From: Edaphochlamys debaryana | Lineage: Eukaryota > Chlorophyta > Chlorophyceae > Chlamydomonadales | DNA: 64,000 bases | Assembly: GCA_016858145.1 (NCBI GenBank) | Contig: JAEHOE010000023.1 | Location: forward strand, 558,001 to 622,000 | Direction: 5' to 3' | Shown here: piece by piece, positions 1-9,513 of the stretch | How positions within the stretch are numbered: position 1 is the stretch's first letter | Layout: each line of letters opens with the position of its first letter | Made by a program: the position numbers and the translations under genes | The notes under the pieces: generated by a model | Told to the model about the DNA's origin: nothing | Database searches by the model: none | What the model saw: the letters and a program-made list of their open reading frames with translations, nothing else

Positions 1-1240
1 GACGCTGGGAGGCCAGGCGGGGAAGGCGCCGCCCGGCGCCCTTACACCGCTCCCCCCACCCACCCTCCCCACCCTCCACCACCAGCGCCTACCCCCCCCC
101 CAGCCCCGCCCCGTTCCCCACCTCTCCCTCTCTCCACCTCTTCCCCCGGCTTTCTCAGTACTACGCAACCGCCAGGCGGCGGGTTTGCTGGGCGATTTCG
201 AGCGGGCCTACGGTCTGATCGCCTGTGAGATATCAGTACCCGGTCCCCACCTTGATCCCGGTCTCGGGTATGACCAGCCGCCGCTTATGCACCGGCGCCA
301 GGGGCCCTGTCAGCGCCTCCGCCTCCGCCGTCACCCCCAGCTCCTCCGCCAGGCCCCGCACCACGCCCTCGCGGTAGCCCTCCCCCGGCGCCAGGTGCTC
401 TGCGCAGCTGAGGTCCCACTGTCCTGGGGCCACCTTCTTGGAGAGGGAGCGGCGCTGGGGGAGGGGGTGGGTGGATGGGTGAGGGGGGGCCGGGGGAAGG
501 GAGGGAAGTGTTTGGAGCACCTGGGGCTGGCCTCCCCGTACTTTCTGGCCGCATCCACCCCGCCAGTCAGTCTTGTTGTCACTGAGCCCATCGCTCTCTG
601 GCGGAACAGGATCCGCCACCCGCTTTCACACATCGGGCCCAAGCCTGCAAGCCTGCCCGCCGCACCCCCGCCCCACCCCGCTTAGTGCTGTTATCCTCTC
701 GTCCCCGCCCCGCCCCCGCGTACCCCACGCTCCCCCACCCCCCACCTGTATGAGCAGCTCCCCCGCTCCGTTGAAGAGGTAGGCGTACACGGCCCGGTGC
801 CAGATGCCGTGCGCGTGGCAGTGCGCCCGCAGCTGCAGCCCCAGGGGGGCACCGTCCTCGTCGAACGTGTCAAACAGCTCGCCCTGAACGTGCAGGTGAC
901 AGTCAAGGTCAGGGGATTAAGATGCATGAGATGCAGATGCGTCGCCAAGGATGGAACGAGAGCTTAGAGGGGATTGCTGGGGATGATGGGTAGGTGGGGG
1001 GTTGTAGAGGACGACAGGTCACGAGCACAGCAGGCGGGGGAGGCGAGGGCGAAGCGACTGTAGGCCACGGGGACGCGGGCGCCCTAACCATCACAGCGCT
1101 CCCAGTGGGTGTCCAGAGTGAGGCTGTAACTGCGATAATAGCAATCGAACCAGCATCAAGCGCACCTCGGACTCGGCCGTCACGCCCGCGTCGCGCGAGG
1201 AAACGGACGCGGGCGCAATCGTGGCCGTCGCTCCGGTCAT
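1..1240 (-). CDS. Nudix hydrolase, 5' part (gene continues past the left edge)
   Basis: Three exons join in phase: 1240-1166, 883-746 and 454-251; the next exon lies beyond position 1 or was not found. The product starts MTGATATIAP and leads into GELFDTFDEDG, then HGIWHRAVYAYLF and GELLIQRRS, the N-terminal layout of Nudix hydrolases related to isopentenyl-diphosphate isomerase and plant Nudix proteins that carry a xWHRAV strand. The Nudix helix follows at EHLAPGEGYREG...VRGLAEELGV. Compared with the GX5EX7REUXEEXGU consensus, the first Gly is Glu and the Glu of RE is Gly, while the metal-binding EELG core is intact. Such proteins cleave nucleoside-diphosphate-linked substrates; the substrate here cannot be told. 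The start codon at 1240 is inferred because the 25-codon first exon joins in phase 0. The fold is confident; the first exon is less certain. Confidence 0.72.
165..250 (+). repeat. Dispersed intronic repeat, copy 1
   Basis: An approximately 80-bp element that recurs at 12092-12172 and 12231-12307. Shared blocks include GGGTTTGCTGG, TTTCGAGCGGGCCTACG and ATCGCCTGT, followed by a CAGTAC-CCC-type end. It begins with a small palindrome, CCGCCAGGCGG. This copy sits in the intron of the Nudix gene and ends exactly at that exon's splice donor (249-250). Confidence 0.75.
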
Positions 1241-2729
1241 GTCCCCTGCTACTCCGGTTAGTGCTCGCCTTAGTGCAAATGATGCAAAGTGTGTCGCGAG
1301 CGCAGATGTCACCGCGGGCAGAGTGGCGCCGGGAGCGTCGCGTCCTGTCGTGCAGGGTGGAGTGCGCAAATCAAGCGGGGAGTCACCCGGGCCGTGGCAA
1401 CGCGGACAGACAGTAATGTAGCGGATGCGTGACAGGCGGGCACGCAGAGTGGCGGGGTACTGGCACTCGAGGGGGGGACAGGGCAGGCAGGGGGGGCATG
1501 CGGCCCATGCCGCCCCATGCCGCCATTCCACCCCATGACGCGGAATCCCCAGCCGTCAGTCCGAGTCAGTCACTCCGCTCCCTGGGCCCTTCCAGTGGCC
1601 CCGTTCCCACCCATGATGCCGAATGTGGCGCTCCCGAGTGCACTCCGAGCGTCAGTGCTCCCCCACGAACACCAGCCCTCGCCGGACCGCCGCTCCGCCA
1701 GCTTTCTGACGCCGCCTCGAACCCCTTGGCCTAGTTGCACGTTGCATTAACCCCTTGGCCTGAGCTCCGATTCTGTCGGGCCGCGTCTGTGGAGAGTGCT
1801 GACTCGTGCTCCTGCTCACCTGCTGCCCTGCCAGGCTGCCATGCGGACCGTGCCTGGGTAGGCGGTCAAGCAAGTGGAGACGTGGCATCGGAGGGAGCAC
1901 TGAATGCCTCTAGCCGTATTACAGGCATCCCTGTGCCCTGGACGACAGGCTCCCAAGCAGGCTTAGGCTTCTAGGGCCTGCCCTTCAGCCTCCACACTCC
2001 CAGCCGCCTACAGCACACGCTGGCGCAACGCGCAGAAGCCAAGCAATGCTCTTATGCTCAGACTTTGGTCCTTATCTCCGCCTCCCCAGTGATATGAGTC
2101 CCACGCACCAGCACCATGAATAAACACGAGGTAAGTATGGATTTATCTCGACGCAAGAAGACAGAGAAAGACGGTACCGGCCGCCATTCGGGCGAAATAC
2201 TGAAAGCAATCAAGGGGGGACAGCACTCTACACGCTACGCCAGGAGTGCACCGATGTCAAGACAGTATGCCTCCGCAAGCTGTGTGAAGACCAGCAACCG
2301 CAATTTCCAAGCGCTGCAAGCCCAAAACTCTGCCCAATACACGTATGTCACCTTCCCACCGACCGCCACAACATGTACAAATAAGCATGCACGGCACCGC
2401 ACTGCACTGCACACCCACCCAACCCTGGCGCCCTCTCCGGGGCCCCTGCACCCTGGCCCCTGCCGACCCCTGCCATGGCAGTACGGTAGCAGGCCCCCAA
2501 GCCGGATCAATAGCGTTATGCCAGCTGCTGTATCTCGCGTCTGCACCCCTGCCCCTGCTCTGACAGAGCGCTTGTCACAGCTTCCTCTCGCTCGCCCTGC
2601 CCTGCCTCGCCTCGCACGCTCATTAATGCATGAATACCCAACCCTCCGCTCCCTGACTCCCCCCTGCCCCCGGCCCCAGACCCTCAGTAGTGCTTATCGC
2701 TCCAACCCCCCCGATCCCCCCTGACCCCC
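1241..2729. other. Intergenic: upstream of Nudix gene and likely 3' UTR of the 2730-3566 gene
   Basis: No open frame here has coding character. On the minus strand a TGTAA poly(A)-type signal (TTACA on the plus strand, 1919-1923) lies about 0.8 kb past the stop at 2730 and could end that transcript. The plus-strand frame at 2116-2724 starts plausibly but dissolves into low-complexity Pro/Ser/Thr sequence, so I do not call it. Confidence 0.5.
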
Positions 2730-3566
2730 TCACTCGTCCTCCTCGCCCCACAGCGTCCTCGCCACCACCTCCCCGCACAGTCGATCCACGTCAGCCGCCA
2801 GCCACCTCGGCACCAGCTCCAGCTCCGTACTGGCCGACAGAGTGGACCATGGCGATCGCCGCGAGGGGGACCAGGCTCGGGAGGGGCTGGCGCCGGGGGG
2901 AGGCGTCGTGGGCGTGGGCGTGGCGGCGGCGCGGGAGGGCGCTGCTGATGGTGATGTCGTTGCCGCGAAGGGCGGTGAAGATGTGGTCGTGTGCTTGGTG
3001 GGCGTCCGCGGCGAGCTCGGGGCCAGCGCGGACGTGCAGGAGGCGGGGATGGTGTGGAAGGTGAAGGTGGAGGTCAGGACAGGGGCGGCGGTCGAGGAGG
3101 CGGGGGCCGTGGTTGTGGACGTGGGGGAGTGGCACGCGGGAGGTCTTGCAGCTGATGGGCTGTCGGTCTCCGACATGTCGAAGCTGGAGTCTAGGCTTTC
3201 GAAGCCGATAAGCCCTGATGCCGAGATGTCATTCGTGGACGCATCGCTGGCGCTCCCGTCTGCGCTGTCGCGGAAGAAATGCGGCGGGCTGAGTGCCATG
3301 GCGCCCGGAAGGCTGGGCGCTTGCCGACTTGAGTTTTGCGACGGCCGGTCCCCCTCCTCTGATGATGCTTCCTCCATAAGAGACGCGGGGCTTGGGCAGG
3401 GCCGAACGCCCGCTTGCAGCCCCGCGCCCGGACAACTGGGTCGCGCATCGCAGGATGTCTGCAGCTTAACCAGCTGGCCCGCGATGATGCCAGTTGCGGG
3501 TAGAGAGCCGACGGCGAGAAGGGGACCCGCCCCGAGCGCCCGCCTGCTCCAGAGTCCTGACGGCAT
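2730..3566 (-). CDS. Unrecognised 'WL...LWGEE' family protein, member 1
   Basis: An uninterrupted 278-codon frame. I do not recognise the family. The body is Ser/Thr/Pro/Ala-rich and probably disordered, with acidic patches such as SLMEEASSEEG near residue 63 and GFESLDSSFDMSET around residues 122-135. The last 27 residues form a likely amphipathic helix ending in a Trp and acidic tail: VPRWLAADVDRLCGEVVA followed by RTLWGEEDE. The same C-terminus recurs in the proteins at 5158-7173 and 39180-41195, which is the main reason for calling this frame real. No signal peptide, membrane segment or catalytic motif is visible. It lies in tandem with member 2, same strand, 1.6 kb away. The ATG at 3566 is the first in the open frame; upstream exons cannot be excluded. 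Confidence 0.6.
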   Translation of the reverse strand: MPSGLWSRRALGAGPLLAVGSLPATGIIAGQLVKLQTSCDARPSCPGAGLQAGVRPCPSPASLMEEASSEEGDRPSQNSSRQAPSLPGAMALSPPHFFRDSADGSASDASTNDISASGLIGFESLDSSFDMSETDSPSAARPPACHSPTSTTTAPASSTAAPVLTSTFTFHTIPASCTSALAPSSPRTPTKHTTTSSPPFAATTSPSAAPSRAAATPTPTTPPPGASPSRAWSPSRRSPWSTLSASTELELVPRWLAADVDRLCGEVVARTLWGEEDE

Positions 3567-5157
3567 GTTCTCTACCCGGTTAAACTCCCGAGCAAGTGTG
3601 GCGGCCTGAGCTGCTGTCGGCTAAAAGCTCTGAGTAGCCGAGCGGTACGCTTTCTTGCAGCGGCGTCTCCCGGCCTTCTGCAGTCCAAATGCGTTCAAGC
3701 CGAGTGTGTTCGGTGCTGTGTAGCTCTGTTAGCAGACGTGTTAGTGTGAAGAAGATGTGTTGACTCTATTGGTTACTTGTGGTGCCTGGTGCCCCGCGGC
3801 GGAAGGCGGAAGGCGAGTGGGCATGGCGAAGCGGATGCAGTCCCCAACCACGCGCAGGCTCCGGACGAGTGCGGACGATCAGGATACCGCGATGCCTTGC
3901 TCCTTGATTAGCTGTGGCTCCGTAACTCGCACACGCCCTGGGTCCGCATGTCGACATGTCAATCTTAGGCAGCAGCCGACACGCAGTGCCCTCGTCGGGC
4001 GCGCGTCGCCCCGACGGTCGGTCGCCACCACAGGCGCATGCGGCATTGCCTGAAGGAAATCTGGATCATCACCCTTCGTCCTCCTGGCCGCGCGCGGGAA
4101 AAGGCCCGCAACGGCCTCGACCGCAAGCCACCGACGCTGACCGTGGCTGTGGCACACGCGGCAGAGCGCTGCGCCGCTGCCCACGATGCCCGGACCGCGG
4201 CACCCCCGCGCTGCCGACTCGGCTTTGCTGCCCCCAACGCCCGGCCCCTGCTTCCCAAGGATCCCAACATCAAGCCGGGCCGGAGAAGCACGGCAGAGCG
4301 AAGCTTGACTTACACAAGCGGTAGACCGCACGAACACCGCAGAGCAGCACCACACACTCCAAAATCCACATCAACACGCACCTTGCCCCGCCTGTGCGCG
4401 GAGCTGTCCGGCGCAGACGTCAGGTCACGCTGGCAGAACCGTACATCCTATTAGACGTGCCCTTTATACGTTTGGGGCATGAGGGATTCGTCTGCGAACA
4501 AGACTTGAGCCCCCTGCGGAGCACACCTGACTGCACATGACTGCATGAGGACAGGCTTGCATCTACCATATCTACAATCTAACACCACGACAGCAAGCTT
4601 CCGACACCATGGCAACTGGCAGGCTGCAAACCTTCCGGCAGCAATAGCGCCGCCGTCCCCAGCCATGAAGGGCCGGCGAAGCACGCACGGACCAACGGAT
4701 CAGGTGCTGCAATGACGCAACCAAGAATGAGCACTCAAGGTAAGCGGAGACAGCATGCCGGACCATTGTAAAGAGAGAAAATCAACTAACTACAAGACAG
4801 CAGAACGCGAGTTAGAGATGGCTCATGGTTTTGAGTGAAAGGAGATCCAAAGAGAGCGCGAATCCGGCGAATCCGGCCTAAATCAGCGCAGCAAGTTTCG
4901 TACAAAGCGAGTCACATAAATGACGGGCTCGCTCTCCTCACCTGCGCCGCCTCTCAGCCCCCCCACTCACATTCCCGCATCCTGCCGCTCAGGTCAGCGT
5001 CAGCCCGCCGGCCGCCCCAGGGGCCTCCACTCGTCTGCCCCGTCGGCTTCCGACCTGTCCTGACCTTTCCTGTCCTGCGTCACCCTGTCCTGTCCTGTGT
5101 CCTGTCCTGCCCTGGAAAGCTGTGTCAACGCCACGCTCCTGCGTCGACTTCGCTCCG
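3567..5157. other. Intergenic between family members 1 and 2
   Basis: No coding region supported. It should hold the promoter of the 2730-3566 gene and the 3' UTR of the 5158-7173 gene. A minus-strand TGTAA (plus-strand TTACA at 310-314 of the 4 kb block, i.e. 4310-4314) is a possible poly(A) signal. AT content rises at about 4450-4910, as expected of untranslated sequence. Confidence 0.45.
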
Positions 5158-7173
5158 TCAGCCGCACATGGTCGCATCCGCACGCATGGCAACCGCCGCC
5201 ACCCCCAGCCCGCCTGCGCAGCCCCAGCCGCTCCCCTGCGCCCCCGCTCCGCCCATCCGCCCCGCCTCCCCCTGCCCCTCGCCCTCCTCCTCGTCGTCGC
5301 TCTCGTCGCCCCACAGCCCCTGCACCACCTGGCCCAGCAGGCCCCCGATATGGGGCTCCAGCCAGGTTGGGCAGTCGCCGGCCTCACCGGTGCGCGTGGG
5401 GCTGGCGCTACCCGCCAGGCCACACCCCAGCGCCGCCGCCGCCGCAGCGGCGGCGAACGCCGCGCCCAGCGCGTCGCCGCTCGGCGCCTCCGCGGCTCCC
5501 GGAGCAGCCGTGCAGAAGCCCACGGGCGCAGCGCCGCCAGGCACGCGGCACCGCAGCGGCGGCAGCGGCAGGCAAGTCAGCTGCGCCGCCGCGGCGCCGC
5601 TTCCGCTGCCGCCGCTGCCGGGCGTGTGCCGCCAGCCCGCCGTCGCGGCCGGCGCCGCCGACGGCGCCGCGGCCTCGCCCAGCTCCGGCGCGTCGGCGCA
5701 CAGCTGCAGCCGCTTGGCCGCGGCGCCGAAGCCGCAGCTGCCGTCGCCCGCCTCGGCGCTCGCGTGCTTGCGCGTCAGCCCCGCCTCAGGCAACGAAGTG
5801 CCGGCCAGTCCCGCCGCCAGTCCCGCCATCGCCTCGGCGTCCTCGCCCCAGGCGCACTCGCAGCCAACAGAGGCCCGCATGCCGCAGGGCGAGAGCGCGG
5901 CCTGGGGTCCCGACGGCACCGAATCGCACGCCTCCTCCTCCGCCAGCGGCGCCTCCGCCTCGGCCTCGGCCTCGGCGTCCGGCGAGTGCGGGAAGAGGCA
6001 GCCGTCGTCGCTGTCCGCTCCGCTGCCGCTGCTGCAGGTGGGGGAGGAGGGGGAGCCGCAGGCGTCCTGGCACATGGCATCGCCGTAGTCCACGGTGCCG
6101 GTGCCGAGGCCGGGGCCGGGGCTGGCCAGCAGGCCGCAGGCGCCGGCCAGGTGGATGTGGGCGGCGGCGGAGGCCGAGGGCGGTGGCGGAGTGACGGCGG
6201 TGAGGACCGGCGACGGCGGGGCGCGCGGCGGGGTGGCGGCGCCGGAAGCGGCGGTGGGGGATGGCGGGGCGGCGAGGGCAGAAGGGGTGGGGGAGGAAGG
6301 GGCCGGGGAAGGGGTGGGGGATGGAGAGGAGGGGGTGCGGGCGGGCGAGGCGGTGGGGGCAGTCACCCGGGCCGAGGCGGTGGAGGGGCGGGGGGCGCGC
6401 GGCCGCGGCAGGTGCGCGGGCGCGCGGCACTCGTGGCGGATGCCAAAGTAGTGGAAATTGTACGCAATGGCAGCTCGCCTGCAGTTGGGGGGCCGCAAGG
6501 GGACATCAGTATCTATTGGAGTCGCAGTAAATGCGATTAATCCCCCGGTGTGTTGCAGGGGAAGCGGCGGGATAACGGCTACTAGTCAGGGGCCGACTGG
6601 CGGGAGGGTTTGGTTGTGTGCCCGGGACCGCTCTCACCTGTAGGCCAGCAGAGCCTCGAGGTTGGGGAAGAAGAAGCCCTGGAACCAGAATCCAGCGCTG
6701 CCGTACGAGGCGAGGCCGGTGCCGTGCACCGTGGCGCACTCGTCGTGCACGTCGTACGGTGGGGGCCCGGCGTCCTCGGATGCCGGTTCGCAGGCAGCGG
6801 ACGCCTGCTGCTCCTCCATCAGGGATACAGCGCCCTGATCGGTCTCCGGCTCGTGCACAAAGTCGGCGCTCGGTGCGGCGAGCGCAGGCGTCAGGGAAAT
6901 CGCGCTTGGCACCTCCGTGTCCATTGCGAGCATGGCGCCCGGGGCCTTGCTAATCGTTTGAGTAGTCGTGGCCGGCTCCGTAAGCGCACAGAGCTCGGCT
7001 GTGCCCCAGCTTCCGAAGACTAGCTCCACGCTTGAGATGACAGCGTCGGTCGCGGGGGCCGGCTGCGCTGCCTCCGGGGGGTGGGGGTTGCGGGTGTTAG
7101 GGTCGTTGACCGCGTTCGACCGCATACCTGCAAACGCAGGTCGATACGGGGGCCGGGACAGGTTTGAGTTCAT
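5158..7173 (-). CDS. Unrecognised 'WL...LWGEE' family protein, member 2
   Basis: Two exons, 7173-6638 and 6478-5158, join in phase (AG+G, Arg179) to give 618 residues. The donor is CTACAG|GTGAGA and the acceptor CTGCAG|G. The N-terminal third has an FGS block (VELVFGSWGTAEL, residues 49-61) and a conserved-looking block at 140-170 (YDVHDECATVHGTGLASYG, then GFWFQGFFFP). It runs into NLEALLAYRRAAIAYNFHYF across the intron. The middle is long Ala/Ser/Gly/Pro-rich sequence. The family motif is near residues 544-573: CPTWLEPHIGGLLGQVVQ then GLWGDESDDEEEG. Unlike members 1 and 3, about 49 residues follow the motif. The aromatic-rich 155-190 segment is the most domain-like part. Function unknown; no enzyme motif seen. 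Large plus-strand frames over this gene are antisense shadows. Confidence 0.7.
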
Positions 7174-8599
7174 CAGCTGCGCTACAGGCTTAGGATTAGG
7201 TGGTGCAGAGGGTGGTCCTGGGGTAGCGCAGACTGGCGCGGTTGCTTGCCCATCGCCGGCCTCCTACTGAGAATTTTGCGCGCAAACAACGCCGCTCTGA
7301 CACGAGCACTCGATGACAGTCAGAGCCCGCGAACCTTGCAAGGAAAGCGGCCAAACTTACCAAGCGCGGCGTGCGCGATAGGCCTCGTTAAAGGAGCGCC
7401 GGAGGCAGAGGCGATACACGCAAGGACCGTTTGAGACTAAGCGCAACTGTCTCCTAGTTGACAAGTCTCCTAGGGCAACGAGGCCCAGCCGGGGCCTTTG
7501 TCCTTCCTAGGAGGTGATTTCAAGCTAGCCGTCCAACAAGACCAGGCGCAACCTGGCAGCTGCAATGGTATAGGTACAGAGGGTCTACAGGGCGTGGCAA
7601 TGGCGACACCGAGTGCGTTGACGGCCAAAGCTCGCCCGAGTTGCCGTGGGCTCGCGCTAAGCCGAGGTGCTGGTGGGCAGGCGCTATGTTTGTTACGCTT
7701 ACAGACTAGTGACTATTGCGAGTGGAATTGTGGGGCCTGTGTGCTGGTCGTTCGAAATGGCTGGGCCGGTGGGTAGCTTCCTCGGACCGGCACTGCCCGC
7801 CGACTGCCCGTGCCCCGCCGCGAGACGCCCGCGAACGAGGCTACCCCACCCGGCCACCCCCGCTGACGCCGCCCCATCCTCTTTCGACAAGCACAAGCAC
7901 CACCCTGCAATATTTCTAGCCCCGACACGTCGATGCCCCTGCGCCCTGGTGACGTGCAATTGGCGTCCACATGGTCGCGGATCTGCTACAAGCGCTTGTC
8001 CGCCCGTGCTCGCGAGCTAACTCCGTTACGTCGTCTCAATCCGTCTAACCTGTATGTGAAAGTACTTTATGCCGCGCATGCATGATGGTCAGTCAGGTCG
8101 CGCTCTTACTCACGCACCACCAGCAAACGCTCATCTTCCCACGTCCCAGCGGCCGCTCACGCTCGGTCCCGCTGTCCTACCGCCCCCCTCCTCTCCGCCA
8201 CGCACATCTCTCACTCCAAGCGCTCAATCCCTCTGATCGCTCTCCATGCCACACACTCGCCATACCCTAGTTCGCTCTTCTGTCGCTCCACCTGCACACC
8301 TCTACCGCACCTCCCTGCACTCTCCGCTCTGGTCACTGCCGACCACCCCACCCCCGAGCCCCAACCCAGGCCGGCACTCCCTCCCTGCCCCCACCGCTCG
8401 TCATCTGCCGACCTGATTGCGGTCGGTCAGGCACCGGTCCGCACCTCTGGGAAGACCTTCACGCCTGCCCGCTAACCCGCCAAACCAATATCAGACCCAG
8501 ATGCCCTGCCAGGCAACGGATTGAAGCGGGAAACTGTGAAGCCTACACAGAGTTCATTGCCTGAGGGAGACCGCCTGCCCAGCTCCCACCTGAAGCGCC
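7174..8599. other. Intergenic: upstream of member 2
   Basis: No convincing coding sequence on either strand. The stretch should contain the promoter and 5' UTR of the minus-strand gene starting at 7173. From 8090 to 8460 it is C/T-rich without repeats I can define. Confidence 0.4.
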
Positions 8600-9513
8600 A
8601 TGAAGCGCCGCAGCGTGGATTTGCAAGCTGGAGCCGATGATGCTTCTGGACTGGTGAGCAATCCAGCGGGAGAACGAGTCGCGAGGGCTTCCGGGCTGGC
8701 GGGCTCCCGCCTGAGTCTGGGGTGCGGCCGCTCGGCTGCCTGTCAGCAGCCGGGGCAGTCTCGTCCCCCGTTATCATGTCGGAGCGACGCTGGTGCTGGG
8801 TTCGGGCCTTTGGGGCGGTGGCTTGCTGGGGACGAGGATGCCGACCGGGACCACACTCGCAACGCCAGCCGAGACCGCGGGACGTCGGGGCTGATTACGG
8901 TCTAGTACATCCGCAACACTCGGCGATGCCGGGGTGCACAATGCGCTGCCGTTGGCGGGTTTGGTCATGCTATGTCCCGCTATATCCTCCTGCAGCTGCC
9001 GATGCCCGGCGCAAAGCGCGTGGCGTCCGTGAGCTGCGCCAGCGGCTGGGGCGCATCTGGGGCGTCGTCGGCTTCTTCCGGAGTCTCTCCGTGCCCGGTC
9101 CCCGTGCTTGGCGGTGGCCTCGCCGGTGGGAGCCTGGACGTCTGGCTAGCTGTTGCAGCACAGGTGCGTACGCTTTACAGATCGCCGCGAAGCTCTGAAA
9201 CCGGCGGGCTGCGCTCCGGAGTTGCGGCTCAACGACGCGTGCACATCCCTACCTCACGCAGGTGCAGGACGCGCTCGCCGCACTGCCCGGATGGATTCAG
9301 GCTGCGCAGGTGGTGCAGATGGACTACGCTGCCACACCTCCATCGGGTGCTGCGACGCCCGCCGAGTTGATGCAGCCCGCGCACGGGTCACCGCCCGGCC
9401 TCACGACGACCCCGCCCCCGCCGCCTCCGCCCCCGCCCCCGCCGTCTCCGCCCCCGTCCCCGCCGCCCCCTGCGTGCGCACGGGCGGCACCCGGTCCCCC
9501 ACCAGCCCCATGA
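8600..9513 (+). CDS. Doubtful hypothetical protein, four exons
   Basis: Four segments can be joined in frame: 8600-8653, 8759-8899, 8996-9163 and 9262-9513, giving 204 residues. The most protein-like part is the start of the last exon, VQDALAALPGWIQAAQVVQM, followed by a run of Pro and Ser-Pro. The donor after 8899 (GTCTAG) is weak. The last 113 coding bases lie antisense to the last coding exon of the DHRS12-like gene, where both products are low-complexity. That overlap may be chance, because a G-rich strand read backwards gives poly-proline. No family is recognised. Transcript evidence would decide. Confidence 0.28.
9175..9179 (-). terminator. Candidate poly(A) signal TGTAA for the DHRS12-like gene
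   Basis: TTACA on the plus strand reads TGTAA on the gene strand, 222 bp beyond the stop at 9401. TGTAA is the usual poly(A) signal in volvocine algae. Usage is inferred. Confidence 0.4.

Noticed and set aside
2116..2724. Plus-strand gene starting MNKHEVSMDLSRRKK
   Set aside because: The start looks protein-like for about 50 residues, but the rest is low-complexity. No splice pattern or homology supports it, and it overlaps the probable 3' UTR of the 2730-3566 gene.
4835..6540. Large plus-strand frames (417 and 472 codons)
   Set aside because: They lie opposite family member 2 and encode only Pro/Ala/Arg-rich sequence, as expected when a GC-rich codon pattern is read on the other strand.
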